From contig VBAH01000049.1 of assembly GCA_005884685.1 (NCBI GenBank), positions 124,001-188,000 of the forward strand: DNA of 64,000 nucleotides. The letters run 5' to 3'. Below are positions 54,079-63,095 of this stretch, in pieces (position 1 is the first letter of the stretch; every line of letters starts with the position of its first letter). The notes beneath the pieces are model-generated. The model ran no database searches. It was not told where the DNA came from and worked only from the letters and a program-made list of their open reading frames with translations. The stretch is from Alphaproteobacteria bacterium. Its GTDB lineage: Bacteria > Pseudomonadota > Alphaproteobacteria > Rhizobiales > Xanthobacteraceae. The translations under genes were made by a program, and so were the position numbers.

Positions 54079-55548
54079 TCAGAAACGCCGCGCCGTCGCG
54101 GAGCCGTCAATGCATTCGAGCCGCCCGGCGCGATTGAGCGTATGGAGGCGGCGGCCCGGCCACTCGGGTCCGGGCCGCAGCACGGTTTCCACCTGCTGGG
54201 CAAAGCCTGCGTCGTCAAGCCGGGTAATCTCGGCAAGGCCGAGCGCCGCGCCGTAGCCGGCGGTGCAATCCTGGAACGGCCGGATCAGCCGGCCGTTCCG
54301 CCGAACGACGCGCCCGGCGGGCCGCGCGGTCGCGATGTCCACGAGCACTGGATTGCCGCGATGCGCGCTCCAGGGCCCGAGAAGCTCGGGCGCCGACCAG
54401 ATGTGCAGCGCGTCGGAAAATGCTCCGCCGCCGCGCACGGTCGCGAACATCCACCAGCGCCCGTCATGTTCGAGCAGTGTCGCGTCGCTTGCCTCGATCC
54501 CGGTCAGCAATGTCGCCTGCTTGACCCAGCGGTCGGGAAACGCATCGGCGCGATAGAGGTCGACCGTTCCGGTTGCGACGCTCTCGGGCACCATCCAGAC
54601 CGCACCCTGATGCTCGAAGACGAATGGATAGGAAAGATGCGAGCCGGTATCGAGCACCGGCCGCGGAACGCCGGACGGTCCCGCCGCACCGAACTCGACC
54701 GCCGAAATCACGCCGTAGCCGAGTGCGTGCGCGAAATCTTCGACGAATACGAACAGGCGGCCATCCCGTTCGATCGGGAAAGGATCGGCGTAGAAACGCC
54801 GCCTGTCGTCGGCAAGATCGCGCCAGCCGCTTTCTGGATGGGCACGCAGATCGATGACGTCCGCGCCGTCCACGAAACGCCAGCCCACGCGCCAATGCGG
54901 CGCATTGTAACAGAGCAGATAAAGCCGCCGCACGGCCGCGCGTGCAAGCGATTTCGCAGCGAACCGCGCCACCATGCTCGTATCGAGTGGGCTTGCCTGC
55001 GCATGCGCATCGATGCGCGCAGCGCCGCCGTCGAGCGCCGCGACGATCAGCATTCTCGTCCGCGCCAGCAGATCGCGGTAGGCGAGCCTCACGATGCCGG
55101 CAGTTTCGGTTCCGGGATGGCCGCTGACGACGACGGCGCCCGTCGCGCCGTCGCGGAGCGCGACGACGGGCGTGCGCGACTGCATCAACGCGGCGAGTGC
55201 CGCGGCTTCGTCTGCAACCCCATCGAAGGCGACCCGCCAGGTGCGCGGCCCGCCTGCAGTGTCCGAATTGGGGATACCCGGCGTGAAGTCGAGCACGAGA
55301 TCGGGTTGTTCGGACGTAGCGCCAAAGCGGGCGAATTCCACAGGTTCGGCACTCCGCGTATCGTCCGCGGGCAATCCGTAGACCAATCGCTCCAGGGCGA
55401 AGAGAAGCGGGACAGCGGCCGGTAACGATGCGCCGCCAGGGTTCCATTCGACCGAGACCTGCGTGCCTGGCCGGCGCGCCAATGTCTCGGCGAGAGCGAC
55501 ATGCCAGCGCCGGAGGCCCTTTGGGTTGAGGCGGAGGGTGAGTTGCAT
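54079..55548 (-). CDS. Glucosamine inositolphosphorylceramide transferase-like protein
   Basis: 489 residues. The N-terminal ~200 residues (LTLRLNPKGLRRWHVALAE, PDLVLDFTPGIPN) resemble the formyltransferase-like part of such bacterial proteins. The C-terminal ~280 residues are a five-bladed beta-propeller: RRFYADPFPIERDGRLFVFVED, GSHLSYPFVFEHQGAVWMVPE, RWWMFATVRG and GRLIRPFQDCTAGYG, which is the GIPC-transferase/GH43-like family found in exopolysaccharide loci. A sugar-transfer or sugar-modifying role is inferred. ATG 55548 is chosen; an upstream ATG at 55680 adds only a basic stretch. Divergent from the next gene. Confidence 0.75.
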   Translation of the reverse strand: MQLTLRLNPKGLRRWHVALAETLARRPGTQVSVEWNPGGASLPAAVPLLFALERLVYGLPADDTRSAEPVEFARFGATSEQPDLVLDFTPGIPNSDTAGGPRTWRVAFDGVADEAAALAALMQSRTPVVALRDGATGAVVVSGHPGTETAGIVRLAYRDLLARTRMLIVAALDGGAARIDAHAQASPLDTSMVARFAAKSLARAAVRRLYLLCYNAPHWRVGWRFVDGADVIDLRAHPESGWRDLADDRRRFYADPFPIERDGRLFVFVEDFAHALGYGVISAVEFGAAGPSGVPRPVLDTGSHLSYPFVFEHQGAVWMVPESVATGTVDLYRADAFPDRWVKQATLLTGIEASDATLLEHDGRWWMFATVRGGGAFSDALHIWSAPELLGPWSAHRGNPVLVDIATARPAGRVVRRNGRLIRPFQDCTAGYGAALGLAEITRLDDAGFAQQVETVLRPGPEWPGRRLHTLNRAGRLECIDGSATARRF

Positions 55549-55726
55549 GCAGTTCCGGGGCGGCAAGTTGCGAGATTTCGCTCCGGTCGCAACCTGCGGG
55601 GTTCCGACCGACTTCAGGGCGAATTGATAGATCAATTTCGCCAGCCGGTGCCGACGACGTGACGGTAACCTTGCCGCCAAAAACTTGAACCCATTGGCAG
55701 GATTTCGGTGTTAAGGCGCAGAGGCG

Positions 55727-56938
55727 ATGAATCTCATCACGCGCCACGCCTGCATGGATTCGATGACGTACGCGCCGCCGCGGCCATGTGCTCGAGCCGA
55801 CGCCGCGGCAGCGCAGCTCGTTGTCGCGGCGCAGCCGGCATTCGATTTCGCGAGCGCCGAGTATCGCGCACTGCATCGACGCTCGCGTGCCACTGCGTTT
55901 CAGGGCGCACACTGGCTGGCGGCGCTGCATCATGATGTCGCACCATCGGTCGGTGCCGATCCCGTCACAGTCGCGGTGCGCGATGCGACGGACGGCCGCC
56001 TCGTGCTGGTGCTGCCGTTGGCGCGCAATCGCGCGCGGGGGGTAACGTTCCTCACCTTCGCCGACTTCGGGCTGTGCGACTACCTCGGGCCGGTTTACGA
56101 CCCGGCCGATGCGGCGCTGCTGCTCGCAGATCCCGCCCTTCCGCGGCGGGTCGCGGCTGCGTTGCCGCGCCACGATGTGCTGCGCTTCGACAAGCTGGCG
56201 CCCGGCGATGTGCTGCTCGAGCGGCTGTTTCCGCACGCCTATCGGGCGCGCATGCGCGTGTCTGCGTATCCCGTGGAGATCCGGTCGGATTGGGAGAGTT
56301 GGCGTACGCGGACGCTCGATATCGGCTTCCGCCGCGACCTTGACACAAAGCGGCGCCGCGTCGCGCGCCGCGCGGCGCCGGCATTCGTGCTGCTCGATGA
56401 TCCGCTCGAAATCGTCCGCGCTTTCGATGCCCTGCGCGCGTTCCGTGTGACACGCTTCAAGGAGCGCGGCGCAAACGACGTGATCGACAGCGAAGCCGTG
56501 TTTTCGTTCTATCGCAACATTGCGATCGAAGGCGCGCACGACGGAACGGCGCGCACGTTTTGTCTCTATCTGTCGGGCGAGCCGGCCGCGGTGATGTTCG
56601 GCATCGTCGACCGCGGGACGTTCTCGCTGATCCTGGTCGGCTTCGACCTCGCACGCTATCGCCGCCTGTCGATCGGGTTGCTGGCCATCGAGGATACGTT
56701 GCGGGCCTCGTTCGAGGCCGGGGACAGCGTCTACGATTTCACGATCGGCGATTATTCGTACAAGACCCAATTCGGCGGACAGCCGAACCCGCTGTATGAA
56801 TGGCATCAGGCGCGCACGCTGCGTGGTCACGCTGCCGTGCTCGCCATTACGCTTGTCCGCGAAGCAAAGCGCACGCTCAAGCCGCTGGTCAGGCGTGCCA
56901 AAGAGCACCTCGCCAAGAGTGCATCCGCAGCGAACTGA
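55727..56938 (+). CDS. FemAB/BioF2-like GNAT acyltransferase of the polysaccharide locus
   Basis: 403 residues. Two GNAT-like halves: the first with SRATAFQGAHWLAALHH, the second with LDTKRRRVARRAAPAFVLL, ARTFCLYLSGEPAAVMFGI, SIGLLAIEDTLRASFEAG and the closing YDFTIGDYSYKTQFG. This is the CelD/BcsL pattern seen in exopolysaccharide and cellulose-acetylation loci. It may add an acyl or aminoacyl group to a polysaccharide intermediate. No membrane segments. The 172-base gap to the next gene should hold a promoter. Confidence 0.78.
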   Translation: MNLITRHACMDSMTYAPPRPCARADAAAAQLVVAAQPAFDFASAEYRALHRRSRATAFQGAHWLAALHHDVAPSVGADPVTVAVRDATDGRLVLVLPLARNRARGVTFLTFADFGLCDYLGPVYDPADAALLLADPALPRRVAAALPRHDVLRFDKLAPGDVLLERLFPHAYRARMRVSAYPVEIRSDWESWRTRTLDIGFRRDLDTKRRRVARRAAPAFVLLDDPLEIVRAFDALRAFRVTRFKERGANDVIDSEAVFSFYRNIAIEGAHDGTARTFCLYLSGEPAAVMFGIVDRGTFSLILVGFDLARYRRLSIGLLAIEDTLRASFEAGDSVYDFTIGDYSYKTQFGGQPNPLYEWHQARTLRGHAAVLAITLVREAKRTLKPLVRRAKEHLAKSASAAN

Positions 56939-57110
56939 CGGGCGCCGTGCTCGCTCTCACACTTAACCAAATCAGAACAATCAGAGTTAATGGCGCGCCG
57001 TTAACGCTGCAAATGATGGCTTGCCGCTGCGCTGGTCCATATCTTGCGACAACTTGAAGCAAATCGGCGCCGGTGTTCCAGAACGAGCCTCGGCGCGCAA
57101 GGTGGGCTGA

Positions 57111-59297
57111 ATGTTGCAGGAGAGAGTTTCCGAGCCGCTGCGGCGCGTGGTGCAGCACCCGACGGCGGCAGCACCGTCGCGGAGCGACGATCCGCGCGTC
57201 GATCTGAAAGAGCTCATCCGCATCATCAAGCGGCGCCGCGGATTGATCCTGTCGATCGCCGCGGTGCCGGTCCTGCTGGCGCTGGTCTATGACCTGTTCG
57301 CAACGCCGCTTTACACGGCCTCCACGCAGATTCTGATCGATCCGCGCGACCGTCGGATTGTGAGCAACGAGGTGTCGCCGGAGGCGCTCGCCGCCGATGG
57401 CGGCGTGGCGGTGGTGGAAAGCCAGCAACTCGTGATCACGTCGGACGTCGTCCTGCGCCGCGCGATCGCGCGCGAGCATCTCGATGGCGATCCTGAATTC
57501 GGGGCGCCCTCCAACGGCCTGCTCGCCGTCGCGCTGCGCAATACGCTCGGCGCTGTCGGCATCGAGAGTGACACAAGCGATCGCGGCGACCCGCAGCTCA
57601 AGGCGCTGCGTCAGTTGAAAAAGCGGCTCGGCGTGAAGCGCTCCGACAAGGCGTTCGTCGTCGACATCTACGTCTCGAGCGATGACCGGGCGAAGTCGGT
57701 GCGCATCGCCGATGCAATCGCACGCGCCTATCTCGACGATCAGGCCGAGGCGCGCGCGGCCGCGTCGGGCAGGGCATCGAACGCGCTCGGTGCAAGGCTC
57801 GATACCCTGCGCCGCCAGGTGCAGCAGGCCGAAGACCGCGTGGTGCAGTACCGGGAGCAACACAAGATTCTTGCGGCCGGCGGCATTCTCGTCAACGAGC
57901 AGCAGCTCAGCGAGATGACCATCCAGCTCAACGCCGCGCACGCGAAGACCGCGGAGGCGCGGGCGCGCTACGAGCAGATCGCGGGCGCGCGCCGTTCCGG
58001 CACCGCGTCGGGTGCAACCCCGGAAGCCGTGCTGTCGCAAACGATTGGTCAGCTCCGCGCGCAGTATGCCGAGGTGGCGCGCCAGCGCGCCGAACTTGGC
58101 GCCCTGGTCGGCCCGCGCCATCCCTCGATCGCGACGCTGGATGCACAGATCCAGGGCGTGCAGAAGCTGATCAACGAAGAGCTGTCCCGCATCGCGGAGG
58201 CGGCGCGCAGCGCGTTTGAGCGCGCGCAGGCAAACGAACGGGCGCTCGAAACGAATCTGGAAACGCTGAAGCAGAGCGCGATCTCGACCAATCAGGCATC
58301 CGTTCAACTGCGCGAGCTCGAGCGCGAAGTCGAAGCGAGTCGCGCGGTGTATCAGGCGTTTCTGATGCGCGCCCGGGAAACCGGGGAACAGCAGTCGATC
58401 GACAGCACGAACGCGCGCATCATCTCAAAGGCAACGCCGCCGCGCGACAAGAGCTGGCCGCCGCGCCTGCTGTTGCTGGCGATTGCCCTGGTGGGCGGCC
58501 TCGGTGTCGGGGCGGGCGCAGGCCTGATGCGCGAATATCTCGACGAGCGCATCTATTCGCGAGAAATTTTGCAAGACCTCACCGGCGTGCCGGTGCTTGC
58601 GGTCGTCCCGAAGCTTTGGGCGCGCGCCGGCTGGAGCCGATGGGCGAGCTTCCTGCGCGCCCGCCGACAGAACGAGGCGGGCGAACCGGATCGACGGACG
58701 GCGCAGCTGATCGCCGCGATGCGCCGCCTGTCCGACTCATTGTTCGAAAACAGGCCGCAGCGCGGGCGCAGCTTGCTGATGACCTCCGCCACGGCGGGAG
58801 AGGGGCGAACCACGATCGCGCTCAATCTTGGCCTGACCACCGCCGCCTCCGGCTGGCGCGTGCTGCTGATCGACGGCGATTTCGAACGCGGCACGCTGTC
58901 GAAAACGCTCGAGGCGGGCGGCAATGCCGGCCTGTTCGATCTGATCGAAGGGCGCGCAATGGTGTCGTCGGTGGTCCTGAGCGATCCGGAATCAGGGTTG
59001 AATTTCCTGCCGCTCGGCAACGCGACGCTTCCGGCGAGCCGGGAGCCGGACCCCAAGACCATCGCGCAGAAGCTGAGCGAGCTGGCGAACCAATACGATC
59101 TCGTCATCGTCGACAGTGGCGCTGTGCTGGCCGACAACTACGTGCGGGCGTTCGGCGAATTCGCCGACGACATCGTGTTCATCGTCCGCTCTGGCGGCCC
59201 CAGGCGTGACGCCGTCGTGGCCGCGATCGACGCGTTGCGCATCAACGCGCGAAAGATCCGCGGGACCGTGCTGGCCGCCTGCGACGAGGTCGCATAA
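57111..59297 (+). CDS. Wzz/Wzc-like chain-length protein with degenerate BY-kinase domain
   Basis: 728 residues. Wzz domain with a first helix (LILSIAAVPVLLALVYDLF) near 60-80, a long coiled-coil periplasmic region (about 200-430) and a second helix (LLLLAIALVGGLGVGAGAGL) near 450-470 after the Pro-rich segment ATPPRDKSWPP. The C-terminal ~200 residues are a CpsD/BY-kinase fold, but Walker A reads ATAGEGRTT, with Arg566 where Lys is expected, and no Tyr-rich tail is present. Chain-length control and export is the likely role; tyrosine kinase activity is doubtful. Start ATG is 57111. Confidence 0.88.
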   Translation: MLQERVSEPLRRVVQHPTAAAPSRSDDPRVDLKELIRIIKRRRGLILSIAAVPVLLALVYDLFATPLYTASTQILIDPRDRRIVSNEVSPEALAADGGVAVVESQQLVITSDVVLRRAIAREHLDGDPEFGAPSNGLLAVALRNTLGAVGIESDTSDRGDPQLKALRQLKKRLGVKRSDKAFVVDIYVSSDDRAKSVRIADAIARAYLDDQAEARAAASGRASNALGARLDTLRRQVQQAEDRVVQYREQHKILAAGGILVNEQQLSEMTIQLNAAHAKTAEARARYEQIAGARRSGTASGATPEAVLSQTIGQLRAQYAEVARQRAELGALVGPRHPSIATLDAQIQGVQKLINEELSRIAEAARSAFERAQANERALETNLETLKQSAISTNQASVQLRELEREVEASRAVYQAFLMRARETGEQQSIDSTNARIISKATPPRDKSWPPRLLLLAIALVGGLGVGAGAGLMREYLDERIYSREILQDLTGVPVLAVVPKLWARAGWSRWASFLRARRQNEAGEPDRRTAQLIAAMRRLSDSLFENRPQRGRSLLMTSATAGEGRTTIALNLGLTTAASGWRVLLIDGDFERGTLSKTLEAGGNAGLFDLIEGRAMVSSVVLSDPESGLNFLPLGNATLPASREPDPKTIAQKLSELANQYDLVIVDSGAVLADNYVRAFGEFADDIVFIVRSGGPRRDAVVAAIDALRINARKIRGTVLAACDEVA

Positions 59298-59301
59298 CGC
59301 C

Positions 59302-60672
59302 ATGACGATCGCCGCCCACGATGGGCATTTTATTCGGGGCCGCGGAGCGGAGTTGATCGCGCGCGGCGCAAGGCCGCTTGCACCTGTGTTGACCGGCGGG
59401 CTGTTTCTCGTCGTCGTCTTCCTGCTCTTTGCGGTGTCATCCGGGATGCTCGGCGCGCTCGGCATCAACCACGGCGGCATCACCGGCGCGGTCGCATCGA
59501 AGATCCATCCGGCGACGTATCTCTCGTTTGCGGCGCTTGGGCTGTTGATGGCCGCCCGGCGCAATCCGGCATCATTTTTCGCGAGCGTGATCACGCGGCA
59601 ACCGGGAACGCTTGCGTTCCTGATCACGATCCTGTTGCTCGCGGCCTACATCGTGCTTGGCGAGCGCAAGGGCATCGCGACCATCTTTGACACCTATCTG
59701 CTTGCGGTCGCGGTCGCCCTGATCGCGGCCGAGCTCGACCCGCGCGATCTTGGACGCGCCGAGCGGCTGATCCACGTATTGCTTGCGGCAAACGCAGCGC
59801 TTGCGCTTGTTGAATATGCGATCGGCTACCGGTTCTTTCCGTTCCGCTTCGAAGGCGTCGAGCTTGAATGGGATATGCGGTCGACCGGTCTGAGCGGTCA
59901 CCCGCTCGAGAACGCGCAGCTGACGAGTATTTACCTTGTGGCGCTGCTGGCCGGCGGCGGCGCGAGCATGCCGGCTGCGCTGCGTCCAGCCGCCGTGCTG
60001 CTGCAGCTTGCCGCACTGGTGCCGTTCGGCGGGCGCACAGCCATGCTGCTGACGCTTGCCATGATGGCGGTGTGGCTCGTTCCGCACATTGTGCGCCTGC
60101 TTCGCGGCGGGCGCATCTCGCTCATCGCGCTGGCATCCCTGGCCATCTTGCTGCCGATCCTGCCGCTCGCGATCGCGGCGTTCGCGGCCGGCGGTTTCTT
60201 CGATGTGCTGCTCGTCCGGTTTTCCGACGATAGCGGCAGCGCCAAGACCCGTCTCGAGATGTTCGAGATTTTCCGTCAGCTTTCCGCTCACGACATCCTG
60301 CTCGGCGCCAGCCCCGACATGATCGATTCGATCCGGCGTTCGCTCGGATTGGAGCTTGGCATCGAGAATCCGCTTGTCCGGTTTGTGCTTTACCAAGGCG
60401 CGGTCTTCACCGGTTTTCTGACCGTTGGATTGGTCCTGTTCCTGGTCGAGATCATGCGCCGGCTGCGGCCGGGCTACGGCATCGCGTTGCTGTCCTTTGT
60501 CATCCTCGTGAATTCCTATGAGAGCATTTCCAACAAGACCGTGGGACTCGCGCAATTCATCGTTCTGATGATCGCGATGTTCCACAGACCTGAACCTGCC
60601 TGGCTTGCCTTTGGGGGAGACGGCCGGCTGCAAACCAGACCCGCAACACAGCCAAGCGAGGTATCGACATGA
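59302..60672 (+). CDS. Polysaccharide polymerase / O-antigen-ligase-like membrane protein
   Basis: 456 residues with about ten to twelve hydrophobic segments (for example VLTGGLFLVVVFLLFAVSSG and ISLIALASLAILLPILPLAI). The periplasmic loop with MRSTGLSGHPLENAQLTSIY, followed by VPFGGRTAMLLTLAMM, is the Wzy/WaaL-like pattern (GHPLENA) of exopolysaccharide polymerases such as VpsF. It starts 4 bases after the Wzz/Wzc-like gene and its stop overlaps the next start (ATGA). It should polymerise the repeat units at the inner membrane. Confidence 0.85.
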   Translation: MTIAAHDGHFIRGRGAELIARGARPLAPVLTGGLFLVVVFLLFAVSSGMLGALGINHGGITGAVASKIHPATYLSFAALGLLMAARRNPASFFASVITRQPGTLAFLITILLLAAYIVLGERKGIATIFDTYLLAVAVALIAAELDPRDLGRAERLIHVLLAANAALALVEYAIGYRFFPFRFEGVELEWDMRSTGLSGHPLENAQLTSIYLVALLAGGGASMPAALRPAAVLLQLAALVPFGGRTAMLLTLAMMAVWLVPHIVRLLRGGRISLIALASLAILLPILPLAIAAFAAGGFFDVLLVRFSDDSGSAKTRLEMFEIFRQLSAHDILLGASPDMIDSIRRSLGLELGIENPLVRFVLYQGAVFTGFLTVGLVLFLVEIMRRLRPGYGIALLSFVILVNSYESISNKTVGLAQFIVLMIAMFHRPEPAWLAFGGDGRLQTRPATQPSEVST

Positions 60673-61856
60673 GTGCATCGACGAACGTCGTCATCATCGG
60701 AGCTGGTCCCTACGGCCTCTCGATCGCCACGCATCTGCGCGAACGCGGAATCGAATTCCGCATCTTTGGATCGCCGTTGCGCTCGTGGCGCTCGCAAATG
60801 CCGCAGGACATGTTTCTCAAATCCGAGGGGTTCGCGTCGAATCTCTACGATCCGCAGGGCGAGTTCACGCTCGAGCGGTTTTGCGCCAACAACGGGCTTG
60901 GCTACGCACATCACGACAGTCCCGTGTCACTTGAGACCTTCACCGCCTATGGGACCGCGTTTCAGCAGCGCCTGGTGCCCGATCTCGAGGACGAGTCGGT
61001 GATTGCGCTGACACGCGTGCCGGAGGGGTTCCACCTCACGCTCGACAACGGTGAGACCCTGACGGCGCGGCGCGTGATCGTGGCGGTTGGCCTGAATGAC
61101 TTTCGGCAGATGCCGGCGCAACTTGCGACCCTGCCACCGGGGCTCGTTACTCACAGTGCCGAACATCGCGACCTGAGCTGCTTCAAAGGCCGCGACGTAA
61201 GCGTGATCGGCGGCGGCTCTTCGGCGCTCGACGTGGTGGCGTCGTTGCGCGCGTCCGGTGCGCAGGCGCGGCTCGTCGCGCGCCGCCCCGCACTCAGATG
61301 GAACATGCCGGTCAAGCCGCACCCGTGGCGGAGGTTGTACCCGAACTCAGGATTGGGCGCCGGATGGCGCAACGCCTTCTTCGAGCATGCGCCGATGGTT
61401 TTTCAATATCTGCCGCAGGAAACCCGCATGCACATCGTGCGCCGCTGGCTCGGGCCGGCGGGCGGATGGCCGGCCCGACAGGCGGTCGAGCAGGGGCCGG
61501 TGCTGCTCGGTCAGTCGCTGCGCGCGGCGGAGTATCGCGACGGTCGCGTGCAGTTGCGCCTTTTGAGCGGTGACGGCAGAGAAACCGTCGTTGCCACCGA
61601 CCACGTCATCGCCGCAACCGGGTACAAGGTTGATCTGCGCCGGCTCGGCTTTCTCGGCAGCCAGATGCAGACGGATCTGCGCACGGCCGATCACACGCCG
61701 ATCCTCTCGCCGAATTTCGAGTCGTCGGTTCCCGATCTCTATTTCGTCGGACTCGCGGCGGCGAACACGTTTGGTCCGGTCATGCGGTTTCTGTTGGGAG
61801 CGCGCTACACCGCACGCCGGCTCGCGCGCCACCTGTCCCAGCCGCTTGCACCGTAA
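60669..61856 (+). CDS. FAD/NAD(P)-dependent oxidoreductase
   Basis: 395 residues. The FAD Rossmann motif VVIIGAGPYGLSIATHL is at 7-23 and the NAD(P) motif VSVIGGGSSALDVVASL near 180; ATGYKVDLRRLGFL and the closing PDLYFVGLAAANTFGPVMRFL fit flavin monooxygenase/lysine-hydroxylase-like proteins. It overlaps the polymerase gene by four bases. A role in modifying the polysaccharide or a linked substituent is inferred from context; the substrate is unknown. Confidence 0.85.
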   Translation: MSASTNVVIIGAGPYGLSIATHLRERGIEFRIFGSPLRSWRSQMPQDMFLKSEGFASNLYDPQGEFTLERFCANNGLGYAHHDSPVSLETFTAYGTAFQQRLVPDLEDESVIALTRVPEGFHLTLDNGETLTARRVIVAVGLNDFRQMPAQLATLPPGLVTHSAEHRDLSCFKGRDVSVIGGGSSALDVVASLRASGAQARLVARRPALRWNMPVKPHPWRRLYPNSGLGAGWRNAFFEHAPMVFQYLPQETRMHIVRRWLGPAGGWPARQAVEQGPVLLGQSLRAAEYRDGRVQLRLLSGDGRETVVATDHVIAATGYKVDLRRLGFLGSQMQTDLRTADHTPILSPNFESSVPDLYFVGLAAANTFGPVMRFLLGARYTARRLARHLSQPLAP

Positions 61857-61874
61857 CGGGGTGAAGTCCGCACG

Positions 61875-63095
61875 ATGTTTGCTGGCGCGCCAAGCGGCCA
61901 AGTCCCTGCCGTCGTTGTCGGAGGCACCGACAACTGCGGCGGGCTCGGCGTTGTGCGCAGCCTCGGGCAAGCGGGCGTGCCGGTCATCGCTGTCGACAGC
62001 GAAGCGACCGCGCCGGCACTGCATTCACGTTACGCCCGCAAGGTGCTGATGCCGGAGCTGAGCGGGCGCTCGCTGGTACAGAATCTTCTGGCGCTGCAAG
62101 CGGATCTTGATAGCCGGCCGGTCCTGTTTCTCACCAGCGACGAGGCCGTGCTCGCGGTTTCGGAACATCGCGCCGAACTGCAAGGAAGCTATCGCCTGCG
62201 TCTGCCGGATCACGACGGCCTCGCGTCCTTGATGAAAAAGAGTGATTTCCAGAAGTTCGCCGTCGCGCACGGGTTTCCGATCCGGCGCTCGGTGCGGATC
62301 AGGAGTGCGAACGATCTTGCAAGTGTCGCCGGACTGAACTTCCCCGCGGTCGTGAAGCCTTCGGTCAAGACCGAAGACTATTTGGCGCACGGGTTCGAGC
62401 GCGGGTATCCGGTGTCGTCGCTGGAGCAGGCCGAGGCCGTGATCCGCCGCATCCTTCCGGTCCTGCCGGACCTCATCGTTCAGGAATGGATCGAAGGGCC
62501 CGACAGCGCGATCTACTTCTGCCTCATGTATCGCGGAGCCGGCGGCCCCGTGGCGTCGTTCACGGGACGCAAGCTGAGCATCTGGCCGCCGGGCGTCGGC
62601 ACCACGGCGAGCTGCATGGCGGCTTTCGAGGCGCACGACGAATTGCATCGCCTGACCGAGGCATTCTTTGCCGCCGCATCGTTCGTCGGGATGGGCAGCA
62701 TGGAATACAAGCGCGATGCCCGCACCGGCGAATTCTTCATGATCGAGCCGACCGTCGGTCGGGTCGACTGGCAGGAAGAGATTGCGACATTGAACGGCGT
62801 GAATATTCCGCTCGCCGCCTACCGGCACGAAATCGGCGGCGAGGCACCGGCCGCAGTGCCAACGCCGCCAGTCATCTGGCGCGACCGCGCACGGCACTGG
62901 AAGGCAACGCGTCTCAATCCTGCCGCCGCGGTCTGGCTCCCTGGCACCCAGGTGCGCGATGCCTATTGGCGGCCCACCGATCCGCTGCCGGCGCTGTTCC
63001 ATGCGCTCACGGCGTTCATGCGCAGCCTGCGCCGCGCGCTGAAACGGCGCGAGACGCGCCGGTCGGGCAAGGCATTCAGCGTCTCGACCCGCTGA
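61875..63095 (+). CDS. ATP-grasp carboxylate-amine ligase-like protein
   Basis: 406 residues. The N-terminal PreATP-grasp part has VVVGGTDNCGGLGVVRSLGQ; the ATP-grasp core has FPAVVKPSVKTED, LIVQEWIEGPDSAIYFCL and the metal site FMIEPTVGRVDWQEE. The family joins an acid (via acyl phosphate) to an amine. It starts 18 bases after the FAD enzyme and could attach an amino acid to the polysaccharide. Its stop overlaps the convergent GH5 gene by 20 bases. Confidence 0.83.
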   Translation: MFAGAPSGQVPAVVVGGTDNCGGLGVVRSLGQAGVPVIAVDSEATAPALHSRYARKVLMPELSGRSLVQNLLALQADLDSRPVLFLTSDEAVLAVSEHRAELQGSYRLRLPDHDGLASLMKKSDFQKFAVAHGFPIRRSVRIRSANDLASVAGLNFPAVVKPSVKTEDYLAHGFERGYPVSSLEQAEAVIRRILPVLPDLIVQEWIEGPDSAIYFCLMYRGAGGPVASFTGRKLSIWPPGVGTTASCMAAFEAHDELHRLTEAFFAAASFVGMGSMEYKRDARTGEFFMIEPTVGRVDWQEEIATLNGVNIPLAAYRHEIGGEAPAAVPTPPVIWRDRARHWKATRLNPAAAVWLPGTQVRDAYWRPTDPLPALFHALTAFMRSLRRALKRRETRRSGKAFSVSTR

